From Cupriavidus sp. MP-37 (GTDB lineage Bacteria > Pseudomonadota > Gammaproteobacteria > Burkholderiales > Burkholderiaceae), in the NCBI RefSeq assembly GCF_020618415.1, contig NZ_CP085345.1:992001-1056000 (forward strand): 64,000 bases of DNA, given 5' to 3'. Of the stretch, positions 52,374-60,918 are shown piece after piece; the stretch's first letter is position 1, and each line of letters opens with the position of its first letter. The notes under the pieces are model-generated. The model was not told the origin of the DNA, ran no database searches, and was given only the letters and a program-made list of their open reading frames with translations. Position numbers and translations under genes: made by a program.

Positions 52374-52845
52374 GCCCTCACCCCCGCCCCTCTCCCGCGA
52401 GCGGGAGAGGGGAGCAAACCCGCGGCAGACCATTGCTTCGAGCCATCCAACTCCCGCCTGTGTACTCCCTCTCCCGCTTGCGGGAGAGGGTTGGGGTGAG
52501 GGCGGGAGCATCAACGAAGTGCAGGCCGTCGCTATTGCAAACGCCCGCCCTCACCCCCGCCCCTCTCCCGCACGCGGGAGAGGGGAGCAAACCGCAGCGG
52601 TGTCATTTGCCTCGAGCCTTCCAATTCCCACTTGCGTGCTCCCTCTCCCGCTTGCGGGAGAGGGGAGCAAACCCGCGGCAGACCATTGCTTCGAGCCATC
52701 CAACTCCCGCCTGTGTACTCCCTCTCCCGCTTGCGGGAGAGGGTTGGGGTGAGGGCGGGAGCATCCACGAAGTGCGGGCTGTCGCTTTTGCACGCGCCGG
52801 CCCTCTCCCCCGCCCCTCTCCCGCAAGCGGGAGAGGGGAGAAAAC
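52374..52845. repeat. Palindromic repeat array with 253-bp direct duplication
   Basis: At least five ctcccgc/gcgggag palindromes. A block of about 100 bp starting at 52412 ('gagcaaacccgcggcagacc') is repeated at 52665, a period of 253 bp with hardly any change. It fills the gap between the LLM gene and hsaA; no gene is seen in 52331-52872. Confidence 0.9.
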
Positions 52846-52872
52846 CGCAGGGGGAGCCAGACACCTGCGTAA

Positions 52873-54024
52873 CTAAGCCAACGCCCGCAACTTCCTCCCC
52901 TGCTTGCGGAAATGCGGAATCACGTACTCGCCGATATTGCGGATGGTCTCCAGCTGCGCCCACTGCGGCACCGTGCCCATCTGGCAGATAAACAGGATTT
53001 CATCGGCGCCGGCATCGATCAGGCGCTGCACGTAGCCGATGCAGTCGTCCACCGTGCCGTAGGCGTGGTTGGGGTTCAGCATCATCATCGACGGATCGCT
53101 GAAGTCCACCGAGACCTTCTCCGACGCGAACTTCGTATTGATCACGGCCTTGCCCTGCGCATCGGTTGCCGTGACCTGCTCGTCGTCCCACGCCGACGGA
53201 TCGGGACGCTCGCCGCCGGCATACCAGTACGACAGCGACTCCATGAAATAGCGCTGTCCCTTGATGCCGATCTTGCGCGCCGCCAGCCCATCTTCCAGCA
53301 CGATGGTCGGGCACAGCGCCGCCAGGTGCTGGTGCGGGCGGAAGCCGACCTGGTCCTCCGGCTTGCGCGTTTCCCAGGCGGCGCGGTAGATCTCGTTCTT
53401 CTTGGCGACATCCTCCGGCCCGCCGAAGCCGAGCACCAGTGCGCCCATGCCGCGCGCGCCGGCGCGCTGCAGCGTGTCGGCGTTGGTGCAGGCCAGGTAC
53501 ATCAGCGGGTGCGGGTCCTGGCGCGGCTTGGGATGGATCGGGCGGCGCGGGATCTTGATGAACTCGCCGTCGTGCTCGATCTCGTCCTGCGTCAGGATCT
53601 TCGGGATCAGGTACATCGACTCGTCGATCATCGGGTGCAGGGTGTTGAGGTCGTAGCCGAAGGTGCCGGCCTCCTGCTGGGTGCCGCCCTTGCCCACGCC
53701 GAAGTGCACGCGGCCGCCGGACAGGATGTCGAGCGTGGCGATGCGCTCGGCCACCTTCACCGGATGGTTCATCGCCGGCGGCAGGCACACCACGCCGTGG
53801 CCGATGCCGATGCGCTGGGTGCGCCCGGCGACGAAGGCCAGGAAAGTCTCCGGCGCGCTCATGTGCGCGTAGTTGGTCAGCGCAGTGTGCTCGACCGCCC
53901 AGACCACGTCGAAGCCCATGTCCTCGGCCAGCACCACTTGTTCCATGATGTCGTCGAACACCTTGTGGTCGCCGGCGCGCGAGGCATCGACGGTCTGGGC
54001 TTCATAGATCAACGAAAAACGCAT
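52873..54024 (-). CDS. LLM-class flavin-dependent oxidoreductase (luciferase-like)
   Basis: A 383-residue luciferase-fold monooxygenase: 'VLAEDMGFDVVWAVEHTAL', 'GRTQRIGIGHGVVCLPPAMNHPVKVAERIATLDILSGGRVHFG', 'GKGGTQQEAGTFGYD', 'GALVLGFGGPEDVAKKNEIY' and 'GTVDDCIGYVQRLIDAGADEI'. Such enzymes use reduced FMN or F420; in a proteobacterium FMN is likely. AGGGGA precedes the ATG and a variant operator lies 118 bp upstream, tying it to the steroid regulon. A Baeyer-Villiger or hydroxylation step is possible but unproven. Confidence 0.88.
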   Translation of the reverse strand: MRFSLIYEAQTVDASRAGDHKVFDDIMEQVVLAEDMGFDVVWAVEHTALTNYAHMSAPETFLAFVAGRTQRIGIGHGVVCLPPAMNHPVKVAERIATLDILSGGRVHFGVGKGGTQQEAGTFGYDLNTLHPMIDESMYLIPKILTQDEIEHDGEFIKIPRRPIHPKPRQDPHPLMYLACTNADTLQRAGARGMGALVLGFGGPEDVAKKNEIYRAAWETRKPEDQVGFRPHQHLAALCPTIVLEDGLAARKIGIKGQRYFMESLSYWYAGGERPDPSAWDDEQVTATDAQGKAVINTKFASEKVSVDFSDPSMMMLNPNHAYGTVDDCIGYVQRLIDAGADEILFICQMGTVPQWAQLETIRNIGEYVIPHFRKQGRKLRALA

Positions 54025-54141
54025 TGCAGTCCCCTCTCGCTTGGTCGGTACCAGACCGCATCCGGGGCACTGCGAGGCGCTGCGCCTTGGGCCGGAAGCG
54101 GCCTGCGTGATCGCAGTGTGGTCGGCGCAAGACGTCGCAAC

Positions 54142-54158
54142 ATCGTCTGATTGGATTA
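54142..54158 (-). promoter_or_regulatory. Candidate steroid-regulon operator 5 (variant)
   Basis: On the minus strand TAATCCAATCAGACGAT, one mismatch in the left TAGTCC block, ACGAT intact, 118 bp before the LLM gene. The VOC gene starts 75 bp away on the other strand. No clear -10 box at the usual spacing. Confidence 0.45.
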
Positions 54159-54232
54159 TGAGCCGCGCACGGCGCGTCCCTATCATGGGCACGCGGGCAT
54201 GCCGCCCGCGCTCATCGAAAGGAACTGACACC

Positions 54233-54577
54233 ATGCAAGCCAGGCTGCTGCTATACCCCGTTGCGGACATCGACGCCGCGCTGCCGTTCTTCACCGGAGC
54301 ACTGGGACTGCCGGTGAAGTTCCGCGATGGCGACCGCTATTGCGCGCTCGACGCGGGCGCGCTGACGCTGGCGCTGGTGGCCGGCGCGGAACGGCTGGTG
54401 GACCAGCCGGCGCTGGCCTTCAGGGTGGAGGAAGGCAACGATATCGCCGCGGCCATTGCGCGGCTGGTGGAGGCTGGCGCCACCGTGGCGCAGCCCCCGG
54501 CGCAGGGTCCGCACGAGACCCGCGCGGTACTGCGCACGCCGGAAGGCTTTGCGCTGGTGCTCAGCGCAAAGCCCTGA
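54233..54577 (+). CDS. VOC/glyoxalase-fold protein
   Basis: A 114-residue single vicinal-oxygen-chelate domain: 'LLLYPVADIDAALPFFTGALGLPVKFRDGDRYCALDAG' and 'HETRAVLRTPEGFALVLSAK'. Family members are isomerases, dioxygenases or binding proteins. AAGGA lies nine bases before the ATG. It is divergent from the LLM gene and ends nine bases before the LuxR stop (convergent). Substrate not inferable. Confidence 0.8.
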   Translation: MQARLLLYPVADIDAALPFFTGALGLPVKFRDGDRYCALDAGALTLALVAGAERLVDQPALAFRVEEGNDIAAAIARLVEAGATVAQPPAQGPHETRAVLRTPEGFALVLSAKP

Positions 54578-54586
54578 CGTCTTGCT

Positions 54587-55789
54587 CTAGCCGAGCGAAA
54601 TCACGCTGCTCAGCAGCATGCGCACCAGCGTGGCCTGGCGCGTCACGCCGGTCTTGGAGAAGATCGCGCGCAGGTGCGCGCGCGCGGTGTTCTTGCTGAT
54701 GCCGAGTTCGTCGGCGGCTTCATCGAGCGTCAGGCCGTTGGCCAGCTGCAGCGCCAGCTGGGTCTCGGCCGGAGTGAAGTCGAACAGCTGGCGCACCACG
54801 TCGTGCGAGGCCTGCGAACGGCGTTCGGGATCGCGGATAAACACCACGCAGGCGGGGCGCTTGCGGTTGTCCTCGGACCACTCGCTCAGCGGGATGGTGC
54901 GGACCAGCACGCCCAGCCTGGCGCTGCCGGACGGACGCGTGATCGACATCGCTTCCATCACCGCCGGCGCGGTGCCCAGGTGGCCCATCATCGCCTGGCG
55001 CAGCAGCCGCTGGAACTTGCGGTTCTCCTGGCCATATTCCACGTCCAGGCTGCCCTTGGCGATGCGCATGCCGTCCCGGGCGCCCAGGATCTCGTCGGCG
55101 GCGGCATTGGTCTTGATGATGGCGCCGGACTCGTCGAGGATCACCATGCCGACCAGCATGCGGTCGATCGCGCTGGCATAGACGGTGCGCTCCGATTCCA
55201 CCACGTCGAGGCGCGAGTGCAGGTCCACCGCGCGCTTCAGGTGCGGCAGCAGCGCGGTGCACAGGGCCTTGTCCGCGGCCGAGAAGTCGCGGCTCTCATG
55301 CTTGCGGCAGACCCGGAAGCGGCATTCCACGCCATCGTCGGTACGCAGGTCCGCGCCCAGGATATAGCGGATGCCGACGTCCTTGAGGAACTGCAGGTAG
55401 ATCTCGCTCTGGCACCAGACGCCCGGCCCGAGATGCTCGTCGATGGTCACCACGCGGTCCGACGGCAAGCCGATAAACGGATCGAGCGCGTAGTAGTAGT
55501 TGTTGTAGGAAGTCTCGCCCGGCAGCGTCGAGCCGCCATGCTCGGACGCATTGATCATGAGCCCGCGCCGGTCCGTGGCCGGCGAGCGCAGGATCAGCGT
55601 GACGTAGTTGGCATCGAGCTGCCTGCGGATCTGCTCCAGCGCCTTGCCCCAGGGCACCTGCTCCATCGGTCCCTGGTAGATATTGCCCAGCAACGCGCTG
55701 AAGTCAGACAGCGACACCGTCGTCTGCGCGAACAGGTGCGCGGCTGCCTGGTTGTGGCTCACCTCCATCAGCATTTCCTCTGTCTCCAT
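54587..55789 (-). CDS. LuxR-type transcriptional regulator, TesR-like
   Basis: A 400-residue regulator with a GAF/autoinducer-like N-terminal region, a PAS-like middle ('DRMLVGMVILDESGAIIKTNAAADEILG', about 208-235) and a C-terminal LuxR helix-turn-helix ('FTPAETQLALQLANGLTLDEAADELGISKNTARAHLRAIFSKTG', about 340-385). The size and layout match TesR, the steroid-degradation activator of Comamonas testosteroni, and it is the only LuxR protein in the locus. The Met codons at 55774 and 55768 have better ribosome spacing than 55789. A palindromic copy of the regulon motif lies 161 bp upstream, which would permit autoregulation. Confidence 0.88.
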   Translation of the reverse strand: METEEMLMEVSHNQAAAHLFAQTTVSLSDFSALLGNIYQGPMEQVPWGKALEQIRRQLDANYVTLILRSPATDRRGLMINASEHGGSTLPGETSYNNYYYALDPFIGLPSDRVVTIDEHLGPGVWCQSEIYLQFLKDVGIRYILGADLRTDDGVECRFRVCRKHESRDFSAADKALCTALLPHLKRAVDLHSRLDVVESERTVYASAIDRMLVGMVILDESGAIIKTNAAADEILGARDGMRIAKGSLDVEYGQENRKFQRLLRQAMMGHLGTAPAVMEAMSITRPSGSARLGVLVRTIPLSEWSEDNRKRPACVVFIRDPERRSQASHDVVRQLFDFTPAETQLALQLANGLTLDEAADELGISKNTARAHLRAIFSKTGVTRQATLVRMLLSSVISLG

Positions 55790-55949
55790 TGTGGCGTGCT
55801 CAGCGCTCCGGTCAGGCCGGGCCGCTGGCTTGTGCGGGCTCTGCGGCCCTTTTTTGTGCCCCGATTATAGGGACGGCGAGGGGGTCGCGGCTTGCCCCCT
55901 GCCTTCATGGTTTGCCCTAGGCGAGCCCGGCTGCGCCCGCCAGCCGGAC

Positions 55950-55966
55950 TAGTCCCGCGGGACAGG
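55950..55966 (+). promoter_or_regulatory. Candidate steroid-regulon operator 6 (luxR / SDR intergenic)
   Basis: TAGTCCCGCGGGACAGG, with the perfect 12-bp palindrome GTCCCGCGGGAC (55952-55963). The left half matches the motif; the right ends ACAGG rather than ACGAT. It lies in the 378-bp gap between the regulator and the plus-strand SDR, which otherwise contains no gene. Confidence 0.5.
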
Positions 55967-56167
55967 CCCATCGTCACGCGCCGGCGGCGCAAACACATAC
56001 TCCAAACAGACTAAGGACAGACCCATGCCGGCCCGGCAAGGGCAAACCCCTATGCAACCGGTAGCGCAGGCGCGTCCCACCCAAACAGACGATGCCCGCG
56101 CGCCGCGCCGCGGCTACAAGAAGCCATGCGCGGCGATCGACGCCGCCGTTTTGAGGAGACCTCCACC

Positions 56168-56977
56168 ATGGCGGCAAACCCGCGGCAGCAAGCCGCAGTG
56201 ATCACCGGAGCAGCCGGCGGCATCGGCCTCGCGCTGGCGCAAGCGCTGGCCGCGCAGGGCTATGCGCTGGCGCTGGCCGATATCGATGCCGAAGCGCTCG
56301 AAACCGCACGCGCGGCGCTGGCCGGCGACGGCGCGACCGTCATCGCCGTGCCCACCGACGTCTGCGATGCACGGCAGATCGCGCACCTGTGCGACGAGAG
56401 CTTCCGGCAACTGGGCCGCGTCGACCTGCTGTTCAACAACGCCGGCGTGCTCGCCACCGGCCGTTGCTGGGAACTGCCGCCCGAGGTGTTCGACCATGTG
56501 ATGCGCGTCAACCTGTGGAGCGTGCTGCATGCGCTGCGCTGCTTCGTGCCGCGCATGGCGGCGCAGGGCTCGGGGCATATCGTCAACGTGGCATCGATGG
56601 CCGGCCTCGCGGTCGGCCCCTGGCTGGCGCCCTACACGCTGTCAAAGCAGGGCGTGGTAGCGCTCAGCGAAGGACTGGCGCTGGAGCTGCAGGCGGCCGG
56701 CCTGCCGATCCGGGTCTCGGTGGTCTGCCCCGGCCCGGTCGCCACCGGCATCGCCGCGGACCTCGACGGCGCCGGTCCGCAGGAGGTGAACCAGATGAAC
56801 GGCGCGCTGCGCAGCGGCATTGCCGCCGGCATGACGCCGGACGAGGTCGCGCGCGTGATTCTCGATGGCGTCTGCGCCGGCCGCTTCTGGATCCTGCCGC
56901 ACGAGCAGGCGACGCACGCCGCGCTGGCGCGCGCGCAAGGCATTGCCGCCGGCAGCCAGCCTGCGTTTGCTCTCTGA
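56168..56977 (+). CDS. SDR-family oxidoreductase
   Basis: A 269-residue SDR with TGAAGGIG at 13-20, 'LLFNNAGVLATGRCWELPPE', S143 in 'NVASMAGLAVGPW', Y156/K160 in 'APYTLSKQGVVALSE', and 'VVCPGPVATGIAADLDG'. GAGGAG lies eight bases before the ATG. It begins a plus-strand run with an alpha/beta hydrolase and a RibBA-like gene. It probably acts on an alcohol or ketone of the steroid route; the substrate is unknown. Confidence 0.87.
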   Translation: MAANPRQQAAVITGAAGGIGLALAQALAAQGYALALADIDAEALETARAALAGDGATVIAVPTDVCDARQIAHLCDESFRQLGRVDLLFNNAGVLATGRCWELPPEVFDHVMRVNLWSVLHALRCFVPRMAAQGSGHIVNVASMAGLAVGPWLAPYTLSKQGVVALSEGLALELQAAGLPIRVSVVCPGPVATGIAADLDGAGPQEVNQMNGALRSGIAAGMTPDEVARVILDGVCAGRFWILPHEQATHAALARAQGIAAGSQPAFAL

Positions 56978-57035
56978 ACCAGCTCTCTGAACTCGCGCTC
57001 CGCACCTGAATCCTCAACCGCAACCGGGAGACACC

Positions 57036-57989
57036 ATGCCGCTCGATCCCCAGGCCCGCGCCATGCTTGACGCCATGGCCGCCATGCCCAGCCCCGACTT
57101 CTCCACGCTGCGCGCCGCCGATTACCGTGCCGCGCTGGCGGCCATGCCCGGATTCGCTCCCGGCGATGCCATCGCTGCGCAGCACGACCTGACCCTGAAC
57201 GGCGCGGCCGGCCCGCTGCGGGCGCGCCTGTACCGGCCGGACGACGGCGCCGCGCTGCCGCTCGTGATCTATTTCCACGGCGGCGGCTTCGTCCTGTGCG
57301 GCCTCGATTCGCACGACAACATCTGCCGCAGCCTGGCGCGCCGCAGCGGCGCGCTGGTGCTGTCGGTCGACTACCGGCTCGCGCCGGAAGCGCGCTTCCC
57401 GGCCGCCGCGGACGATGCCGTCGCGGCGGTGCGATGGGCCGCCGCGCATGCGGCGCAACTGGGCGCGGATCCGGCGCGGATCGCGGTGGCGGGCGACAGC
57501 GCCGGCGGCAATCTCGCCGCGGTGGCTTGCCAGCAATTGCGCGGCAGCGGCATCGCCCTGAGGCACCAGCTGCTGCTCTACCCCTGGCTGGACTGCACCG
57601 ATGCCGCGACCGGCAGCGCCAGCTACCGCGAATGCGCAACCGGCTATTTCCTGAGCGCGGCGGAACTGGACTGGTATCGCGCCCAGTACCTTGCCAATCG
57701 CGCCGATGCCGCGGACGTGCGTGCCAGTCCGCTGTGCCAGCGCGACCTGCATGGCTTGCCACCAGCGACCATCATCACCGCCGAGTTCGACCCGCTGCGC
57801 GACCAGGGCGAAGCCTACGGCGAAGCGCTGCAGCGCGCGGGCAACAGCGCCACCGTGCGCCGCTGGCCCGGGCAGTTCCATGGCTTTGCCAGCATGCAGG
57901 GCGTGATCGATGCGGCCAGCCATGCGCTGGATGCGGCCGCGGCGGCGCTGGTCCAGGCATTCGGCGGCAGCCGCCAGGAGGCCGCATGA
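57036..57989 (+). CDS. HSL-family alpha/beta hydrolase (esterase)
   Basis: A 317-residue hormone-sensitive-lipase-type esterase: oxyanion motif HGGGF at 81-85, nucleophile S155 in 'VAGDSAGGNLAAVA', Asp in 'AEFDPLRDQGEAY', His in 'WPGQFHGFASM'. It would hydrolyse short acyl esters or lactones. It is not the HsaD type of C-C hydrolase, which lacks the HGGGF motif. GGGAG precedes the ATG, and the stop overlaps the next start (ATGA). A steroid ester or lactone substrate is conceivable. Confidence 0.88.
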   Translation: MPLDPQARAMLDAMAAMPSPDFSTLRAADYRAALAAMPGFAPGDAIAAQHDLTLNGAAGPLRARLYRPDDGAALPLVIYFHGGGFVLCGLDSHDNICRSLARRSGALVLSVDYRLAPEARFPAAADDAVAAVRWAAAHAAQLGADPARIAVAGDSAGGNLAAVACQQLRGSGIALRHQLLLYPWLDCTDAATGSASYRECATGYFLSAAELDWYRAQYLANRADAADVRASPLCQRDLHGLPPATIITAEFDPLRDQGEAYGEALQRAGNSATVRRWPGQFHGFASMQGVIDAASHALDAAAAALVQAFGGSRQEAA

Positions 57990-59086
57990 ACCCGACGCAA
58001 GTCCTGCCGCCGATGGCCGACGTGCTTGCCGCACTGGCCGCTGGCGAGCGTGTGGTGGTGATCGAAGACGAAACCGCGGAAGCCACCGGCTGCGTGCTGG
58101 TGGCCGCCGAGCGCGCCACCGAGGCCGACGTCAACTTCATGGCCGCCGAGGCGCGCGGCCTGGTGTGCATGGCCATCACCGAGGCGCGCCGCGCGCTGCT
58201 GCAGCTGCCGCCCATGGCCGCCGGCCAGCGCCAGCGCGAGCGCTACACCGTGTCGATCGAGGCGGCCAGCGGCGTCAGCACCGGCATCTCGGCCGCCGAC
58301 CGCGCGCTGACGCTGCGCGTGGCGGCCGCGCCGCGCGCGCGGCCGCATGACCTGGTCCAGCCCGGCCATATCTTCCCGGTGGTGGCGCAGCCGGACGGCG
58401 TGCTGCGCCGCGCCGGCTTTGCCGAGGCGTGCTCAGACCTGCCGCGGCTGGCCGGGCGCGTCGCGGCCGGGGCCTATGCAATGGTGCTCGACGACGACGG
58501 CGAGCTGCTGCGTGGCGCGGCCCTGCTTGGCTTCGCCCGGCGCCACGGCCTGCCGGCGGTCTCCGTCAGCGGGCTGATCCACCACCGGCTGCTGACCGAG
58601 GGCGCGCTGCGCCGTACCCGCTCGAGCGAACTGGCGACGCCGTTCGGGCGCTTCACCGTGCACGCCTACCACGACGCGCCAGTGGACGCGCTGCACCTGG
58701 CGCTGGTGCTGGGCCAGCCTGACCCGCGCACGCCCGTGCTGACCCGCGTGCAGACCGTGGAAATGCAGCGCGACGTGCTGGCCTTCGGCGCGCCCGCGCA
58801 GCCGGCATGGAACCTGGCGCGCTCGCTGGAGCGGATCGGCGCCGAAGGCTGCGGCGTGCTGGTGCTGCTGGATGAGCGCGAGTCGCCGCTGCAGCGGCTG
58901 GACCGGCTGGCCGCTACCGCAGCGGCCGCGCCGGCACCGGCGTTCGCCCAGCGCGCGCTCGGCGTCGGCGCGCAGATCCTGCGCGACGTGGGCGCGCACA
59001 AGCTGCGCCTGCTGAGCCATCCGGTGCCCTATCGCGCCGTCACCGGCTTCGAGCTGGAGGTGACGGAGTTTGTCCCGCCGGGCTGA
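57986..59086 (+). CDS. RibBA-like protein with degenerate active sites
   Basis: A 366-residue homologue of the fused 3,4-dihydroxy-2-butanone-4-phosphate synthase / GTP cyclohydrolase II. RibB framework: 'VNFMAAEARGLVCMAIT', 'STGISAADRALT', 'PHDLVQPGHIFPVVAQPDGVLRR'. The acidic loop usually R-E-N-E-G-D reads 'AEATGC' (31-36), and the catalytic His of G-H-T-E-A is Phe ('GFAEA', F145). The RibA half lacks the zinc-binding cysteines (C-L-T-G-D and R-C-D-C). Both activities are probably lost. AGGAGG precedes the ATG. It may bind flavin precursors or have a new function in this flavin-rich pathway. Confidence 0.82.
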   Translation: MNPTQVLPPMADVLAALAAGERVVVIEDETAEATGCVLVAAERATEADVNFMAAEARGLVCMAITEARRALLQLPPMAAGQRQRERYTVSIEAASGVSTGISAADRALTLRVAAAPRARPHDLVQPGHIFPVVAQPDGVLRRAGFAEACSDLPRLAGRVAAGAYAMVLDDDGELLRGAALLGFARRHGLPAVSVSGLIHHRLLTEGALRRTRSSELATPFGRFTVHAYHDAPVDALHLALVLGQPDPRTPVLTRVQTVEMQRDVLAFGAPAQPAWNLARSLERIGAEGCGVLVLLDERESPLQRLDRLAATAAAAPAPAFAQRALGVGAQILRDVGAHKLRLLSHPVPYRAVTGFELEVTEFVPPG

Positions 59087-60056
59087 GCGGCGCGCCGAAG
59101 CAGTCGGCAAAGCGGCGCGTGAAGCGGTCCACCTCGGCGTCGGGCAGGTGGTTGATGCCACCGGCCAGGCGCCGCCCGCCGCCGGTCTCGAAGGCGCGGC
59201 AGAAGTCCGCCGCGCCGGTAGCGCTGTGCGGCGGCACCCGTACGCTGACCACGTAGCCGCCGCCGGACCGGGGCGACAGCAGGCCGATCGCATCGCCAGG
59301 ACGCATTCCCACCAGCTCGTTGGCCAGCACGCCGAGCGCGCGCCGTGCCCACGGCGCGTCGGGCAGCACCAGCAGCGCGGCCCCGGGCACCTCATGCACC
59401 GGCGACAGCCGGCGCGCCTGGGCCATGTCGTCGTCGAAACCCTCGCACAGCAGCGTGTAGGTGGCACACTGCGCGGCGAAGTCGAGCGGATCGGCGAAGG
59501 GCAGCATATGCTGCGCCAGTTCGGCGGGGTCGCAATGCAGGTCGGCCACGCACTCGCCGTACGCGTTGTAGTTCAGGCAGGTGCCAAGGCGTTCCAGCAC
59601 CGCCGTCTGGCGTCCGTCCAGCCCCAGCTGCGCCGCCATGCCGCGCGCCACGTCGCCGAGGTTGTCGCCAAAGGCCGCGGTGACCGCCCAGCGCCGGTGG
59701 CGGCCGGCGAGATGGCGGTCGACCAGGATGCTGGTGCAGACCTGCGCCCCTTCGTCGATATGCGGGCGCAGCCCGGCATGCGACGGCAGCTCGCCGGCAT
59801 GGTGGTGGTCGAAGTAATCCACCCGCACGCCGGCGCCAAGCAGCCGCAGCAGCCCGTCGCGGTTCTGCTCGAGCGAGATGTCGAGCGCCGTCACGGTATC
59901 GCCGGCGCGGGCGTCGATGCGCTCGAGCAACCGGATATCGCGCTTGACGCCGGTCACCAGCGTGGCATCGCCGGCTTGCGAATGATCGGCCAGGCGCAGC
60001 TGCTGCAGCGCGCACAGGCCGTCGGCGTCGCCGTTGAAGGCAAAGTAGCGTGTCAT
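59040..60056 (-). CDS. DHH-family phosphoesterase-like protein
   Basis: A 338-residue protein starting MTRYFAFNGDADGLCALQQL. It has the DHH-family metal motifs: D-x-D-G in 'FNGDADGLCAL', 'VTALDISLEQN', 'VDYFDHHHAGELP', and a DHHA1-type C-terminal region with 'GGGRRLAGGINHL'. Relatives include RecJ-like exonucleases and nanoRNA phosphatases; the exact substrate is unknown. Its last 47 bp overlap the end of the RibBA-like gene on the opposite strand. It follows the upstream SDR gene by 19 bp. Confidence 0.85.
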   Translation of the reverse strand: MTRYFAFNGDADGLCALQQLRLADHSQAGDATLVTGVKRDIRLLERIDARAGDTVTALDISLEQNRDGLLRLLGAGVRVDYFDHHHAGELPSHAGLRPHIDEGAQVCTSILVDRHLAGRHRRWAVTAAFGDNLGDVARGMAAQLGLDGRQTAVLERLGTCLNYNAYGECVADLHCDPAELAQHMLPFADPLDFAAQCATYTLLCEGFDDDMAQARRLSPVHEVPGAALLVLPDAPWARRALGVLANELVGMRPGDAIGLLSPRSGGGYVVSVRVPPHSATGAADFCRAFETGGGRRLAGGINHLPDAEVDRFTRRFADCFGAPLSPAGQTPSPPARSR

Positions 60057-60075
60057 GGCAGGCGGTGCTGAGGTC

Positions 60076-60867
60076 TCAGGGCATGAAATCGCCACCATTG
60101 GCGTCGAGCGAGGCGCCGGTGATGGCCCTGGCGTAGTCTGACACGAGAAACAGCGCAGCGCGCGCGCAGTCATCGTCGGTCGGCATGCGGCCCAGCGCGA
60201 TCTGCGCGGTGACCGGCGCGATCACCGTGTCTTCGCTCACGCCCTGCTCGGCGGCGGCGTGGCGCACATAGCCCTGCACCGGCGCGCCCCACATCCAGCC
60301 CATGAAGATGCTGTTGGCGCGGATGCCGTGCGGCCCCAGCTCGCGCGCCAGGTACTTGACCGCCACCGCCAGCGCGCCCTTGGACGCCGCGTAGCCCGAT
60401 TCGCCCGGCATCGGCTTGCGCGTGGCCTGGGTATTGATCATGACGATGGCGCCGCCGCCCTGCGGCTTCATCAGCGCCGCCACTTCCTGGGTCAGCGTCA
60501 TGGTGCCGAAGACATTGGTGTCGAACACCTGCCGCCACACGTCCAGGTCGGCCGCTTCCACCGGCTCGGGGAAATTGCCGTGCTGGAAGGCGCTGTTGAC
60601 CAGCGCGTCGATGCGGCCGAAGCGGCGCAGGGTTTCGCCGGCCAGGTGCCGCGACTGGGCGCGGTCGGTGATGTCGGTCACCACCTTCAGCACTTCGCAA
60701 TCGGCGCCCAGGGCATCGATGCGCGCCTGGGCCTCGTCCAGCCTGGCGGCGGTGCGCGCGGCGATGGCCACGGCGCGGGCGCCTTCGCGCGCGGCCTCAA
60801 CGGCCAGCTTGATGCCCAGGCCGGGGCCGATGCCGGATACGATGACGATCTTGTCTTTCAGCAGCAT
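60076..60867 (-). CDS. SDR-family protein with altered catalytic serine
   Basis: A 263-residue SDR: 'IVIVSGIGPGLGIKLAVEAA' (variant glycine motif), 'LVNSAFQHGNFPEP' in place of NNAG, Y159/K163 in 'SGYAASKGALAVAVKYLARE'. The position of the catalytic Ser, 13 residues before the Tyr, is Thr (T146, 'MINTQATRK'). Activity may be reduced or altered. The end 'ITGASLDANGGDFMP' is normal. GGAG lies eight bases before the ATG. It is cotranscribed with the DHH-family gene. Confidence 0.85.
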   Translation of the reverse strand: MLLKDKIVIVSGIGPGLGIKLAVEAAREGARAVAIAARTAARLDEAQARIDALGADCEVLKVVTDITDRAQSRHLAGETLRRFGRIDALVNSAFQHGNFPEPVEAADLDVWRQVFDTNVFGTMTLTQEVAALMKPQGGGAIVMINTQATRKPMPGESGYAASKGALAVAVKYLARELGPHGIRANSIFMGWMWGAPVQGYVRHAAAEQGVSEDTVIAPVTAQIALGRMPTDDDCARAALFLVSDYARAITGASLDANGGDFMP

Positions 60868-60918
60868 GTTGGTGTCTCCAATTTCGGTGATCTTGAGAGC
60901 CTGTCAGAATGGCCGAGT

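Noticed and set aside
52374..52845. Array that could be mistaken for a CRISPR
   Set aside because: Repeats are palindromic, unequal in spacing, and the intervening sequences are themselves repeated. There are no cas genes.
55836..55860. GC stem followed by six T residues upstream of the LuxR gene
   Set aside because: On the plus strand there is no gene ending nearby, and the stem is short. Not called as a terminator.
57036..57989. Assignment of the alpha/beta hydrolase as HsaD
   Set aside because: It has the HGGGF oxyanion motif and HSL layout. Meta-cleavage product hydrolases lack this motif, so HsaD was not assigned.
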